Origin: Actinomycetes bacterium
GTDB taxonomy: Bacteria > Actinomycetota > Actinomycetes > Mycobacteriales > Mycobacteriaceae
Length of the DNA: 64,000 bases
NCBI GenBank assembly: GCA_023461275.1
Contig: JAEYMI010000013.1
Span: 124,001-188,000, forward strand
Direction of reading: 5' to 3'
The notes under the pieces are model-generated. The model made no database searches and was not told where the DNA came from. It saw only the letters and a program-made list of their open reading frames with translations. Below, one piece after another: positions 33,479 through 44,362 of the stretch. Positions within the stretch are counted from its first letter, which is position 1; each line of letters starts with the position of its first letter. Made by a program: the position numbers and the translations under genes.

Positions 33479-34680
33479 CACCGCCCCCACCCGGCGCGTG
33501 GATCGAAACCGCTGGCCTTCTCCGCCTCGGCGTAGGTGCGCATGGCGTCCATCGCGGCGTCGTCGAGCTTGGCGGGCACGGCCACCTTCACCGTGACGAG
33601 CAGGTCGCCGGCACCGCCGGAGCGCTTGGGCACGCCGCGTCCACGGACCCGCAGGGTGCGGCCGTCGGTGGTGTTGGCGGGAATCTTGACCCCGACGCTG
33701 CCCTCGAGGGTAGGTACCGAGACGGTCGCGCCGAGCACCAGCTCGGAGATGCTGACCGGCAGCGAGACCTTGAGGTCGTTGCCGCTGCGGGTGAAGATCT
33801 TGTCCGGCGTCACGTGGACCACCACGTAGAGGTCGCCCGACGGTGCGCCGCGGCGTCCGGCCTCACCTTGGCCGGCGAGCCGAATCCGTTGTCCGTCTTC
33901 AACTCCCGCAGGAATGCGGACGTTGATCGTGCGGGCACGCACCTTGACGCCGGAGCCGTCGCAGTCGGTGCACGGGTCGTCGATGCGCGAGCCGGTGCCC
34001 TGGCAATCCTGGCACGGCTCACTGAACCCGAAGGCACCCTGGTTACGGCTGATGAAGCCGGAACCGTTGCAGGACGGGCACACTCGCGGACTGGTGCCCG
34101 GTTTGGCACCGCTGCCGTGGCAGGTGGTACACGGTGCCGGACTCGTGACGCGCATCGGAACGGTCACCCCGGTCGCGGCGTCCTTGAACGACAACGTGGT
34201 CTCGGTCTCGAGATCGTTGCCGCGCTTGGGCCGACTAGCCGTCGACGAGCGTTGGCTACGACCGCCACCGCCGAACAGGTCGCCGAGAATGTCGCCGAAT
34301 CCGCCGGCGTCGCCCGCTGATCCGCCCTGACCGAACAGGTCACCGATGTTGAAGTCGCCGCCGGTCGATGTGGTGTAACCGCCACCACCACCGGGGAAGC
34401 CGCCTGGGAATCCGTTGCCGCCGCCGCGGAATCGCCCTCCGGCGAACATCGCGCGCGTCTCGTCGTAGTCCTTGCGCTTCTCCGGATCCGACAGCACGCT
34501 ATGGGCTTCGGACACCCGCTTGAAGCGTTCCTCGGCCGCCGCGTCACCCGGATTGGCATCGGGGTGCAGCTCGCGAGCGAGCTTGCGGTAGGCCTTCTTG
34601 ATCTCTTCAGCCGAGGCGTCAGAAGCAACGCCGAGGTCCTTGTAGAAGTCTTGTTCCAACCACTCCCGTTGTGGAGCCAC
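33478..34680 (-). CDS. dnaJ: chaperone DnaJ
   Basis: A 400-residue DnaJ. The J domain has KAYRKLARELHPDANPGD with the HPD motif (about 39-41). A Gly/Phe-rich region follows (75-130). The zinc region has four CxxCxGxG motifs (CTTCHGSG, CPSCNGSG, CQDCQGTG, CTDCDGSG, about 175-245). The substrate-binding C-terminal domains follow. It stimulates DnaK ATPase and delivers clients. The GTG start at 34680 has a strong AGGAGGTGA upstream. It is third in the operon dnaK-grpE-dnaJ-hspR, with a hairpin in the 177-bp gap after grpE. Confidence 0.96.
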   Translation of the reverse strand: MAPQREWLEQDFYKDLGVASDASAEEIKKAYRKLARELHPDANPGDAAAEERFKRVSEAHSVLSDPEKRKDYDETRAMFAGGRFRGGGNGFPGGFPGGGGGYTTSTGGDFNIGDLFGQGGSAGDAGGFGDILGDLFGGGGRSQRSSTASRPKRGNDLETETTLSFKDAATGVTVPMRVTSPAPCTTCHGSGAKPGTSPRVCPSCNGSGFISRNQGAFGFSEPCQDCQGTGSRIDDPCTDCDGSGVKVRARTINVRIPAGVEDGQRIRLAGQGEAGRRGAPSGDLYVVVHVTPDKIFTRSGNDLKVSLPVSISELVLGATVSVPTLEGSVGVKIPANTTDGRTLRVRGRGVPKRSGGAGDLLVTVKVAVPAKLDDAAMDAMRTYAEAEKASGFDPRAGWGR

Positions 34681-34764
34681 CAGACGTCACCTCCTTAGGT
34701 CTTGTTGTCTGGATTGAGTTGTTGTTGCTGCGTTGAAGCTGTTGCTGCGTTGAAGTTTGGTGCA

Positions 34765-34820
34765 TGGCCCGACGACGGTGCCGCATCCCCGCGGGGTGCG
34801 TGCGCCTCGTCGTCGGGCCA
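34765..34820. terminator. hairpin in the grpE-dnaJ gap
   Basis: Perfect 13-bp arms, TGGCCCGACGACG (34765-34777) and CGTCGTCGGGCCA (34808-34820), enclose a second GCATCCCC/GGGGTGC pairing. It sits 38 bp after grpE in the transcription direction. It could attenuate dnaJ-hspR or be a processing or stability hairpin. The downstream gap has two direct copies of GTTGCTGCGTTGAAG (34724-34756). Confidence 0.65.
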
Positions 34821-34857
34821 CGTCTTTTCAAGCCGTCAGGCGTGTCCGCCGTGGCGA

Positions 34858-35457
34858 CTATTCTGCCGCACCGGTCTGGTCGGCGGGTGATGCGCTCGAG
34901 GTGGCCTCGACGGCGTCGGTGACGGTGACCATCGCGGTCCGCAGGGTGCGATCGGCGAACCGATAGCCCTGGCGGTAGACCGCGTCGATAACCGGGTTGG
35001 AGCCGTCGCCCTCGTGCTGAACCGCTTCGTGCAGTTCGGGATCGAAGGGCTCGCCCGAGACACCGAAGGACTCAAGTCCCTGCGCGGCGAGCACCGAGGT
35101 GATCTTGTCGGCCACACCCTTGAGCGGGCCGGCGTCCAGATCTCCGTGTGCGCGTGCGCGTTCGAGGTCGTCGAGGACCGGGAGCAGTTCACTGATCAGC
35201 AGCGACTTGCCATAGGTGACCGAGCTGGCCCGATCACTTTCGGCGCGGCGCTTGAAGTTGGCGAACTGTGCGCGTTCGCGCTGCAGCGCCGCGGTCAGCT
35301 CCTCGACCTGCGTGTCCACGTTGGCCTCGGCGGATTCGACGGCACTTGCGTCGTCCGGAGCGGGACCTGATGCCGACCCCGGGCCGGTGGCCGACGCGTC
35401 GTCGGCCACCGTTCCCGGCTCGGTCGGCTGGGTGCCGTCCGGGCCCCCAGCGGTCAC
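34858..35457 (-). CDS. grpE: nucleotide exchange factor GrpE
   Basis: A 199-residue GrpE. An acidic, low-complexity N-terminus (1-50) precedes the long helix (VEELTAALQRERAQFANFKRRAESDR) and the beta domain (DPELHEAVQHEGDGSNPVIDAVYRQGYRFADRTLRTAMVTV), both diagnostic. It releases ADP from DnaK. The GTG start overlaps the dnaK TGA (GTGA), so the two are translationally coupled. Confidence 0.95.
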   Translation of the reverse strand: MTAGGPDGTQPTEPGTVADDASATGPGSASGPAPDDASAVESAEANVDTQVEELTAALQRERAQFANFKRRAESDRASSVTYGKSLLISELLPVLDDLERARAHGDLDAGPLKGVADKITSVLAAQGLESFGVSGEPFDPELHEAVQHEGDGSNPVIDAVYRQGYRFADRTLRTAMVTVTDAVEATSSASPADQTGAAE

Positions 35458-37301
35458 TTGGTGTCCCCGGAGTTGGGCTCGTCGACGACCTCGGCGTCCA
35501 CCACGTCGTCGGCGCCGTCACCGGCAGGTGCGTCACCTGCGGCGGCCGACTCCTCGGCGGTGTTGGCGTAGATCGCCTGTCCGAGGGCCTGCGACTCGGT
35601 GGACAGCTTCTCGATCGCGTTCTTGATCGCGGTCGTGTCGGTGCCCTTGAGCGCATCCTTGGCCTCGGTGATGGCCGATTCGACCTTCTCCTTGACGTCG
35701 GCGGGGACCTTGTCCTCGTTGTCCTTCAGGAACTTCTCGGTGTGGTTGACCAGCGACTCCGCCTGGTTCCGGGTCTCGGCCTCCTCACGACGCTTGCGAT
35801 CCTCGTCGGCGTGCGCCTCGGCGTCCTTGATCATCCGGTCGATCTCGTCCTTGCTCAGGCCGGAACCGTCCTGGATGCGGATCGAGTTCTCCTTGCCGGT
35901 GCCCTTGTCCTTCGCGGTGACGTGCACGATGCCGTTGGCGTCGATGTCGAAGGTCACCTCGATCTGCGGAACACCTTGCGGCGCAGGCGCAATGCCACCG
36001 AGCTCGAAGGAGCCGAGCAGCTTGTTGTGCGACGCGATCTCACGCTCACCCTGGTAGACCTGGATCTGCACCGACGGCTGGCCGTCTTCGGCAGTGGTGT
36101 AGGTCTCCGACCGCTTGGTCGGGATCGTGGTGTTGCGCTCGATCAGCTTGTGCATCACGCCGCCCTTGGTTTCGATACCGAGCGACAGCGGGGTGACATC
36201 AAGCAGCAGAACGTCTTTCACCTCACCACGGAGCACACCGGCCTGCAGTGCGGCGCCCACGGCGACGACCTCGTCGGGGTTGACGCCCTTGTTGGGCTCC
36301 TGACCGCCGGTCAGTTCCTTGACCAGTTCGGTCACGGCCGGCATACGGGTCGAACCACCAACGAGCACAACGTGATCGATGTCGCCGACGGAGATGCCGG
36401 CGTCCTTGATGACCGCCTGGAACGGCGCACGGGTGCGCTCGAGCAGATCCGAGGTGATCTTCTGGAACTCGCTGCGGCTCAGCTGCTCGTCGAGGAACAG
36501 CGGGTTCTTGTCGGCGTCGACGGTGATGTAGGGCAGGTTGATCGAGGTCGACTGCGACGCCGACAGTTCGATCTTGGCCTTCTCGGCAGCCTCACGCAGA
36601 CGCTGCATGGCCATCTTGTCCTTGGTGAGGTCGATGCCGGAGCTGGACTTGAACTTCTCCACCAGCCAGTCGACGATGCGCTGATCCCAGTCGTCGCCAC
36701 CGAGGTTGTTGTCACCGGAGGTCGCACGGACCTCGACGACGCCGTCGCCGATTTCGAGCAGCGAGACGTCGAAGGTGCCGCCACCGAGGTCGAAGACCAG
36801 GATGGTCTGCTCCTTCTCACCCTTGTCCAGGCCGTAAGCCAGTGCGGCTGCGGTCGGCTCGTTGACGATGCGCAGGACGTTGAGTCCGGCGATCTGGCCG
36901 GCTTCCTTGGTCGCCTGACGCTGTGAGTCGTTGAAGTACGCGGGCACCGTGATGACGGCGTCGGAGACGTCCTCACCGAGGTAGGCCTCGGCGTCGCGCT
37001 TGAGCTTCATCAGCGTGCGGGCGCTGATCTCCTGCGGGGTGTACTTCTTGTCGTCGATTTCGACGGTCCAGTCGCCCTCACCCATGTGGCGCTTGACCGA
37101 CCGGATGGTCCGGTCGACGTTGGTCACTGCCTGGTTCTTGGCGGGCTGGCCGACCAGGACCTCGCCATTACGCGCGAAAGCGACCACCGAGGGGGTGGTG
37201 CGGGAGCCTTCCGCGTTGGCGATGACGGCCGGTTCGCCGCCTTCGAGCACGGCCACCACGGAGTTGGTGGTGCCGAGGTCGATTCCTACAGCACGAGACA
37301 T
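35454..37301 (-). CDS. dnaK: chaperone DnaK (Hsp70)
   Basis: A 615-residue Hsp70. Diagnostic ATPase motifs are AVGIDLGTTNSVVAVLEGG, LVFDLGGGTFDVSLLEIG and VVLVGGSTRMPAVTELV. The substrate domain begins near LLLDVTPLSLGIETKGG and the lid near DRMIKDAEAHADEDRKRREEAE. It is an ATP-driven folding chaperone and the corepressor partner of HspR. It is first in the dnaK-grpE-dnaJ-hspR operon. A HAIR-like site lies 155 bp upstream of the ATG. Confidence 0.97.
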   Translation of the reverse strand: MSRAVGIDLGTTNSVVAVLEGGEPAVIANAEGSRTTPSVVAFARNGEVLVGQPAKNQAVTNVDRTIRSVKRHMGEGDWTVEIDDKKYTPQEISARTLMKLKRDAEAYLGEDVSDAVITVPAYFNDSQRQATKEAGQIAGLNVLRIVNEPTAAALAYGLDKGEKEQTILVFDLGGGTFDVSLLEIGDGVVEVRATSGDNNLGGDDWDQRIVDWLVEKFKSSSGIDLTKDKMAMQRLREAAEKAKIELSASQSTSINLPYITVDADKNPLFLDEQLSRSEFQKITSDLLERTRAPFQAVIKDAGISVGDIDHVVLVGGSTRMPAVTELVKELTGGQEPNKGVNPDEVVAVGAALQAGVLRGEVKDVLLLDVTPLSLGIETKGGVMHKLIERNTTIPTKRSETYTTAEDGQPSVQIQVYQGEREIASHNKLLGSFELGGIAPAPQGVPQIEVTFDIDANGIVHVTAKDKGTGKENSIRIQDGSGLSKDEIDRMIKDAEAHADEDRKRREEAETRNQAESLVNHTEKFLKDNEDKVPADVKEKVESAITEAKDALKGTDTTAIKNAIEKLSTESQALGQAIYANTAEESAAAGDAPAGDGADDVVDAEVVDEPNSGDTK

Positions 37302-37455
37302 CTGTCGTTCCTCCTAGTTCAGGGTTTGCACTGAGCGGTTTGTTCGCTGTGCGGGTTCTTTGCTGTGCGGGTTGTTCTTCGAGACCCGACCCGGACGAGA
37401 ACTTCAGTGCATCCGACTCATGTCCTACTGAAAGGATGGAGCGGAGTCAAGCTGA

Positions 37456-37476
37456 GTTGAGCCTACCGGACTCAGG
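37456..37476 (-). promoter_or_regulatory. HAIR-like HspR operator upstream of dnaK
   Basis: GTTGAGC-N7-ACTCAGG (plus strand) fits the HAIR consensus CTTGAGT-N7-ACTCAAG at 11 of 14 arm positions with the exact 7-bp spacer. It is upstream of dnaK, whose repressor HspR is encoded at the end of the same operon. Autoregulation by HspR-DnaK is established in Streptomyces and mycobacteria. Confidence 0.7.
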
Positions 37477-37534
37477 TTTCTTATCCCGTCCAACGGGGGT
37501 TCCCCCGTGTTTGTTCCCCTCGCACCGCTCCAAT

Positions 37535-37548
37535 GTGACGTACGTAAC
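37535..37548. promoter_or_regulatory. near-palindrome upstream of the TetR gene
   Basis: GTGACGTACGTAAC is a 14-bp near-palindrome centred on TACGTA, about 240 bp upstream of the TetR start. It is the kind of site TetR proteins bind, but the link is only positional. Confidence 0.3.
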
Positions 37549-37788
37549 ACCAAAGTGTCCGTTTTCCTTGCTAACGCGAAAGAAGCAATGGACGACACAC
37601 ACTTCGCGAGTTGTTCTCAACACCTATTGAGCTTTACACTCGTAGCAACGTCACATGTACGAAGGTGATGTGGGGAGAGGATGAGATGAGCTCGGCAACA
37701 ACGATTCCGGCAGCACGGATTGAGGCGGCGGTCAATCCGTCAACTGCGCCTCGGTCAGCGACTCAACCGGCCACGGAATCGATGTGCC

Positions 37789-38430
37789 ATGCCTGATCGT
37801 CGCTCCAGATTCGGCGATGCGGCCGTCCGCGTCATCGCCCGAGGCGGGATGCGGTCCCTGACCCACCGCTCCGTCGACGAAGAGGCCGGCCTACCACCCG
37901 GTTCGGTCAACTACTACGCACCGACCAGGGCAAAGCTGCTCCAACTCGCGTTCAACAGCGTCGCGCGCGACACCATGCAGTACGCGACGAACGCCTTCAT
38001 GCCGATCATCGGAAAGAAGCCGACGCCCGACGAGGTACTCGACTGCACGGTGGACTTCATCTTCACCGCGGCCGAGGAGGGACGCGGCATCACCGTGGCC
38101 CGCAACGTGCTCAACGCCGAGGCCCAATTCGACGACGACCTGCTCGCGATGGTGTTGGCCACCCGCGACGCGTTCGTCCTCTTCACCGACGAACTGATCA
38201 AGTCGTCGGAGGCGACCCTGCACGAGCGCAGCGCCATCCTGATCGTGGCCCTCGTCGACGGTTTGATCTTCCAACAGGCCATGATGGTCCGGCCGCCGCT
38301 GTCCCGACAGGCGATTCGCGAAGCGCTGGAGCGGTCGTACGGCTTCTACGACGAAGACGACGAACAGGTCGCCGCTGCAGACACAGAAACCGACTCCGAC
38401 AATATTTCGCCGGAGTCGGCGTCGGCCTGA
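37789..38430 (+). CDS. TetR/AcrR-family transcriptional regulator
   Basis: A 213-residue regulator. The N-terminal helix-turn-helix is FGDAAVRVIARGGMRSLTHRSVDEEAGLPPGSVNYYAPTRAKLL, where PPGSVNYY is the recognition-helix region. The C-terminal ligand domain is all-helical (DCTVDFIFTAAEEGRGITVARN...IVALVDGLIFQQAMM), and the tail is acidic. The ligand and targets are unknown. ATG 37789 is chosen; the longer frame to 37720 is arginine-rich and unlikely. It converges with catalase. Confidence 0.85.
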   Translation: MPDRRSRFGDAAVRVIARGGMRSLTHRSVDEEAGLPPGSVNYYAPTRAKLLQLAFNSVARDTMQYATNAFMPIIGKKPTPDEVLDCTVDFIFTAAEEGRGITVARNVLNAEAQFDDDLLAMVLATRDAFVLFTDELIKSSEATLHERSAILIVALVDGLIFQQAMMVRPPLSRQAIREALERSYGFYDEDDEQVAAADTETDSDNISPESASA

Positions 38431-38455
38431 GTGCTACTACCGACCTCTGCTGTTA

Positions 38456-38535
38456 AGTGTCAGAACCACTGAGTGCCAGAACTGTTGGGCGTCAGACCTT
38501 CTGAGCGTCACAACCGCCGGGCGTCAGACTTTCTG
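38456..38535. repeat. 16-bp tandem repeat over the catalase stop codon
   Basis: Five consecutive imperfect 16-bp units start at 38456, 38472, 38488, 38504 and 38520. The best-conserved form is GGCGTCAGACYTTCTG. The fifth unit contains the catalase TGA (38526-38524) and its last codons, so the array begins inside the gene and runs out into the 3' region toward the convergent TetR gene. Confidence 0.85.
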
Positions 38536-40056
38536 CTGCATCGATGACCGGGCCGGGTTGCCCTGGTCGGCCACCTTCGGGTCGGGTTCGTCGGCCTTCT
38601 CGGTGACACCCTTCTTCACCTTGGCACCGAGATCGGCGTCGACGTTGCTCCAGTATTCGAAGGCACGCGCCAGCACCGGCTCGCTCACGCCGTTGAGCAG
38701 ATGCCCGACGATGTTGTCCACCAACCGATCTCGCGCGGCATCGTCGAGCACCTCACGCACCAGTGTGCCCGCCTGACCCCAGTCGTCGTCCTCGGGATGG
38801 TCGACGTAGGCGGTGCGCACGATCTCACCGTCGGCGGCCCACTGCGGTTCCGGCTGACCTGAATAGGTCGCTGCCGGACCACCTTTGGAGTTCGGCGCGT
38901 ACACCGGATCGGTCACCGGGTTGATGCGCATCGCACCGTCTTTGGAGTAGGTGTGCACCTCGTTGCGTGGGGCATTGACCGGAATCTGCTTGTAGTTCAC
39001 GCCAAGTCGGGCTCGATGGGCGTCGGCGTAGGCGAACACTCGGCCGAGCAGCATGCGGTCCGGGCTGAATCCGATGCCGGGCACCACGTTGTTCGGCTCG
39101 AACGCGGCCTGCTCGATCTGCGCGTGATTGTCGGTCGGATTGGTGTGCAGCGTCATCTTTCCGACCTCACGCAACGGGTAGTCCGCATGCGGCCACACCT
39201 TGGTCAGATCGAAGGGATTGAAGCGATAGGACACCGCGTCGTCGTAGGGCATCAGCTGCACCTTGAGGGTCCAGCTGGGCTTGCCGCCCCCGGCAATCGT
39301 CTCGAACAGATCGCGGGTGTGGAAATCGGTGTCGGCCGACGCCATCTGGTCGGCCTCGTCCTGCGTGAAGGTCTCCACCCCCTGATCGGAGATGAAATGG
39401 TACTTCACCCAGTGCTTTACGCCCTGGGCGTTGACCCACAGGTAGGTGTGCGAGCTGTAGCCGTTCATGTGGCGCCAGGTCTTCGGGATGCCGCGGTCGC
39501 CCATCAGCCAGGTGACCTGGTGTGCCGATTCCGGCGACAGCGTCCAGAAGTCCCACTGCATGTCATGATCGCGAAGGTTGTTGTCGGCGCGACGTTTCTG
39601 CGACCGGATGAAGTGTTGGAACTTCAGCGGATCCTTGAGGAAGAAGACCGGCGTGTTGTTGCCGACCATGTCGTAGATGCCCTCGGACGTGTAGAACTTC
39701 AGCGCGAAACCCCTTGGGTCGCGCCAGGTGTCGGGGCTGCCACGCTCACCGGCGACGGTGGAGAAACGGGCCACCATCTCGGTCTTCACGCCGGGCTGGA
39801 ACAGTGCGGCGCTGGTGACGTCGGAGACGTCCTCGGTGGTCTCGAACGTGCCAAAAGCGCCGCTGCCCTTGGCATGTGGCTGTCGCTCCGGAATACGTTC
39901 GCGGTTGAATTGGGCCATCTGCTCGATCAGATAGTGGTCGTGCAGAACGATGGGTCCCCCGGCGCCGACGGTCAGCGAGTGTTCATCACTGCCGGCGGGC
40001 GCACCCGAGTCACGGGTGGTGTAGGGAATGGCGTCAGATGTGTTGTTCTCGGACAT
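38524..40056 (-). CDS. katA: monofunctional heme catalase
   Basis: A 510-residue catalase. The active-site region FERIPERQPHAKGSGA-type reads FNRERIPERQPHAKGSGAFG, with the distal His. VARFSTVAGERGSPDTWRDPRGFALKF and NNTPVFFLKDPLKFQHFI are conserved. The proximal heme Tyr motif is RVFAYADAHRARLG. It converts hydrogen peroxide to water and oxygen. ATG 40056 has GGAGGCGAT directly upstream. Its stop is embedded in a 16-bp tandem repeat. Confidence 0.95.
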   Translation of the reverse strand: MSENNTSDAIPYTTRDSGAPAGSDEHSLTVGAGGPIVLHDHYLIEQMAQFNRERIPERQPHAKGSGAFGTFETTEDVSDVTSAALFQPGVKTEMVARFSTVAGERGSPDTWRDPRGFALKFYTSEGIYDMVGNNTPVFFLKDPLKFQHFIRSQKRRADNNLRDHDMQWDFWTLSPESAHQVTWLMGDRGIPKTWRHMNGYSSHTYLWVNAQGVKHWVKYHFISDQGVETFTQDEADQMASADTDFHTRDLFETIAGGGKPSWTLKVQLMPYDDAVSYRFNPFDLTKVWPHADYPLREVGKMTLHTNPTDNHAQIEQAAFEPNNVVPGIGFSPDRMLLGRVFAYADAHRARLGVNYKQIPVNAPRNEVHTYSKDGAMRINPVTDPVYAPNSKGGPAATYSGQPEPQWAADGEIVRTAYVDHPEDDDWGQAGTLVREVLDDAARDRLVDNIVGHLLNGVSEPVLARAFEYWSNVDADLGAKVKKGVTEKADEPDPKVADQGNPARSSMQQKV

Positions 40057-40197
40057 ATCGCCTCCAAGCGGCGTCGATCTCCGATGGGCTGTCAACAGCG
40101 TTGGCTGACAACACTGGCGCCGGGCTGTTTCAACGCCGTGTCCCTCGACCCTAGTCGTCGGCGGGACACGGCGCAGAAACTTGGCTCTACCAGCGGA

Positions 40198-42579
<2,382 letters not shown>

Positions 42580-42591
42580 TCAACCTCCAAA

Positions 42592-42612
42592 GTTAAGTCT
42601 TGCTGACTCAAC
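42592..42612 (-). promoter_or_regulatory. HAIR-like HspR operator upstream of lon
   Basis: GTTAAGT-N7-ACTCAAC (plus strand) is an inverted repeat with the exact HAIR spacing and 11 of 14 arm positions matching CTTGAGT-N7-ACTCAAG. It lies just upstream of the lon ribosome site. In Streptomyces, HspR represses lon through HAIR (established). Confidence 0.68.
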
Positions 42613-42686
42613 CTGGCTGGCTGGATCTTTGTTCCCGGGTAGATTTCGCCGTGAGCGGACAGGGATCGGCCCGATGCCCCGAGCAA

Positions 42687-42762
42687 GTTAACGCTGGGCT
42701 TAGCCGAGAACGCTGGCATTGCCAGCCCAGCGTTCTTGAACAACTCCAGCGCGAACGACGGG
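42687..42762. repeat. 76-bp palindromic element (family D), copy 1
   Basis: It begins GTTAACGCTGGGC, has GCTGGCATTGCCAGC in the middle with GCCCAGCGTTC pairing back to AACGCTGGGC, and ends CCAGCGCGAACGACGGG. About 66 of 76 bases match the copy at 46307-46382 in the same orientation. It lies between lon and the 286-aa gene. Confidence 0.85.
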
Positions 42763-42855
42763 TAACCCGCCCTGTGAATAACGCTCGACGCTGAGCTCGA
42801 TTTTCGCGCACAATACAACCCATAGCCGTTAGTTCGCGATAGGAGGTGACTCGAG

Positions 42856-43716
42856 ATGAGTACCCAGTTCGAGTTCCACCTTCGGGGTGCCGACGTACCC
42901 AACGGTCAGCTCCGCGCCGACCATCTCATCGCGATCATTCAGAGCCTCAAAGACGTCGCGATGGGCATCGGCCGCTTGGAGACCGGTGCCGACGACCGGG
43001 GCCGTGCGCCCGCAAAGGTCCACCGAGTTGCGTCACTGATCATCGGCATGAAGCCCGGCAGCACAACGATCCTCGCCCAACGCGCCGGCGTCGGCTCTGA
43101 GGCGCTCGACTTCGACCTCCCCGACGAGGAAGCGTTCGACGCACGATTCGTGTCCCTCATCAAAGCCATCGCCAACGATGTGCGGCCAGACTGGGTCGAT
43201 GATTCACTGGCCCGCGCGGCCGGCCAACTCACGTCGGCACTGATGGCATCTGCCCCTCGAATCGCGTTCACCGCAGACGGGCGCACACGCAATGAGTTCT
43301 CAACTGCCGGCCTGCGCCGCGAGATCTGGAATGCCACGGCCGAAACACCTACGGATGATGAGATCACTTTGGTCGGCAGGCTCTACGCGGCCAATCTGCA
43401 AACCCATCGATATCAGGTGCAAGACGACGTCGGACACCAGGTTGCGCTACCCAACGTCACCGGCGATCAGTCCGTTCGGACACTGTTGGGCGAGTACGTT
43501 CACGTAGTTGGAACACCCATCTTCGATGATCGCGGAACCCTGGTCCGGCTACTCCACGCCACAATCACTCAAGCGCGGGAACTGATCACTTCCGAAGTCC
43601 CGCAACCGATACCGCTCGAGCAGATCCTGCAGTCGGCTCCCGGCCCTGATCCCGACGACGGTATCACGCTGACGGACGAAGAGTTCGACGCCTTCTGGGA
43701 TGCGATTCACGGGTGA
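42856..43716 (+). CDS. 286-aa protein, candidate atypical antitoxin for the PIN protein
   Basis: I do not recognise a family. ATG 42856 has a strong AGGAGGTGA upstream. The protein is soluble, with an N-terminal FEFHLRGADVPNGQLRADHL, a middle region rich in helices (DARFVSLIKAIANDV), and an acidic C-terminal tail, DPDDGITLTDEEFDAFWDAIHG (last 22 residues in outline). That tail resembles toxin-binding tails of small antitoxins. No ribbon-helix-helix, AbrB or HTH motif is visible, and it is about three times longer than a VapB. Its stop overlaps the GTG of the PIN gene. It lies within a repeat-flanked island. Confidence 0.75.
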   Translation: MSTQFEFHLRGADVPNGQLRADHLIAIIQSLKDVAMGIGRLETGADDRGRAPAKVHRVASLIIGMKPGSTTILAQRAGVGSEALDFDLPDEEAFDARFVSLIKAIANDVRPDWVDDSLARAAGQLTSALMASAPRIAFTADGRTRNEFSTAGLRREIWNATAETPTDDEITLVGRLYAANLQTHRYQVQDDVGHQVALPNVTGDQSVRTLLGEYVHVVGTPIFDDRGTLVRLLHATITQARELITSEVPQPIPLEQILQSAPGPDPDDGITLTDEEFDAFWDAIHG

Positions 43717-44138
43717 ACCATTCTGGCGCTGTGCTTATCGACACGGACGTGTGCAGCTTGGTCTTCGTAGCAACACGCCCTACCGATGCACGAGCCGCAG
43801 CGTGGAGACGTCTCCTGCTCGGCCGACAGGTCATCGTGTCCTTCCAGACGCGCGCCGAGTTGTTGGCCGGAGCACTCGCGAACAATTGGGGACATCATCA
43901 AATATTGAAGTTGCACAACATTATTGACAGAATACCCGCAATCGTTGCCGACGATTCAGTCATCGCAACTTACGCGAAGTTCTATGCCGACTGCCGACGC
44001 AGCGGCCACGCACTGCACGACAAGAAGCACACAGGCGATCGATGGATCGCAGCATGCGCCATCGCGTATGGCCTCGAACTGCTGGCAGGCGACAAGATCT
44101 ACGCGAACGCCCCGGGGCTCTCACTCGTGCGCGAGTGA
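43713..44138 (+). CDS. PIN-domain (VapC-like) ribonuclease toxin
   Basis: A 141-residue PIN domain. The acidic residues are in place: D10/D12 (LIDTDV), E49 (TRAELLAG), D109 (HTGDRWIAA) and D127 (LAGDKIY). VapC toxins use these to hold Mg2+ and cut tRNA or rRNA. The GTG start overlaps the stop of the 286-aa gene by 4 bp, so translation is coupled. Base composition is more AT-rich than in neighbouring housekeeping genes (for instance 43890-43930), which suggests transfer. Confidence 0.88.
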   Translation: MNHSGAVLIDTDVCSLVFVATRPTDARAAAWRRLLLGRQVIVSFQTRAELLAGALANNWGHHQILKLHNIIDRIPAIVADDSVIATYAKFYADCRRSGHALHDKKHTGDRWIAACAIAYGLELLAGDKIYANAPGLSLVRE

Positions 44139-44362
44139 GACGCATCCGACGGGTGAGCGCGCGCCAGCCATCTACCCACTCGAGTACTTCGTAGCAAGCC
44201 GGGAGGTGACGTCGGCCTCCACCAATCGGGGGACACCACCGTCAACCGGCACATCCACCGGTCGGCGGAATGTCGTCGACCCTGTAGCGCGGCAAAGTCA
44301 TTGGTGTCAGAAACACCCCGCCCAGCCCCGACCGGGACCGGACGACAACTTCAGGAGACATC

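Larger units (their letters stand above)
37302..37788. other. intergenic region between divergent dnaK and TetR gene
   Basis: This 487-bp stretch has no supported gene. It contains two direct copies of GCTGTGCGGGTT (37347 and 37364), a HAIR-like site (37456-37476), a TACGTA-centred near-palindrome (37535-37548) and a lower-GC stretch (37555-37720) that probably holds the TetR-gene promoter. A small open frame from 37611 looks non-coding. Confidence 0.6.

Noticed and set aside
37611..37796. 61-aa plus-strand frame before the TetR gene
   Set aside because: Ser/Thr/Ala-rich, no family and ends out of register with the regulator; likely leader DNA.
42608..42823. Minus-strand frames with LFKNAGL peptide in both copies of repeat D
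   Set aside because: The shared peptide arises from the palindromic DNA repeat; start and frame are not conserved.
44155..44360. Possible small gene between the PIN toxin and the exported protein
   Set aside because: The frames are short, lack a ribosome site and show no conserved pattern.
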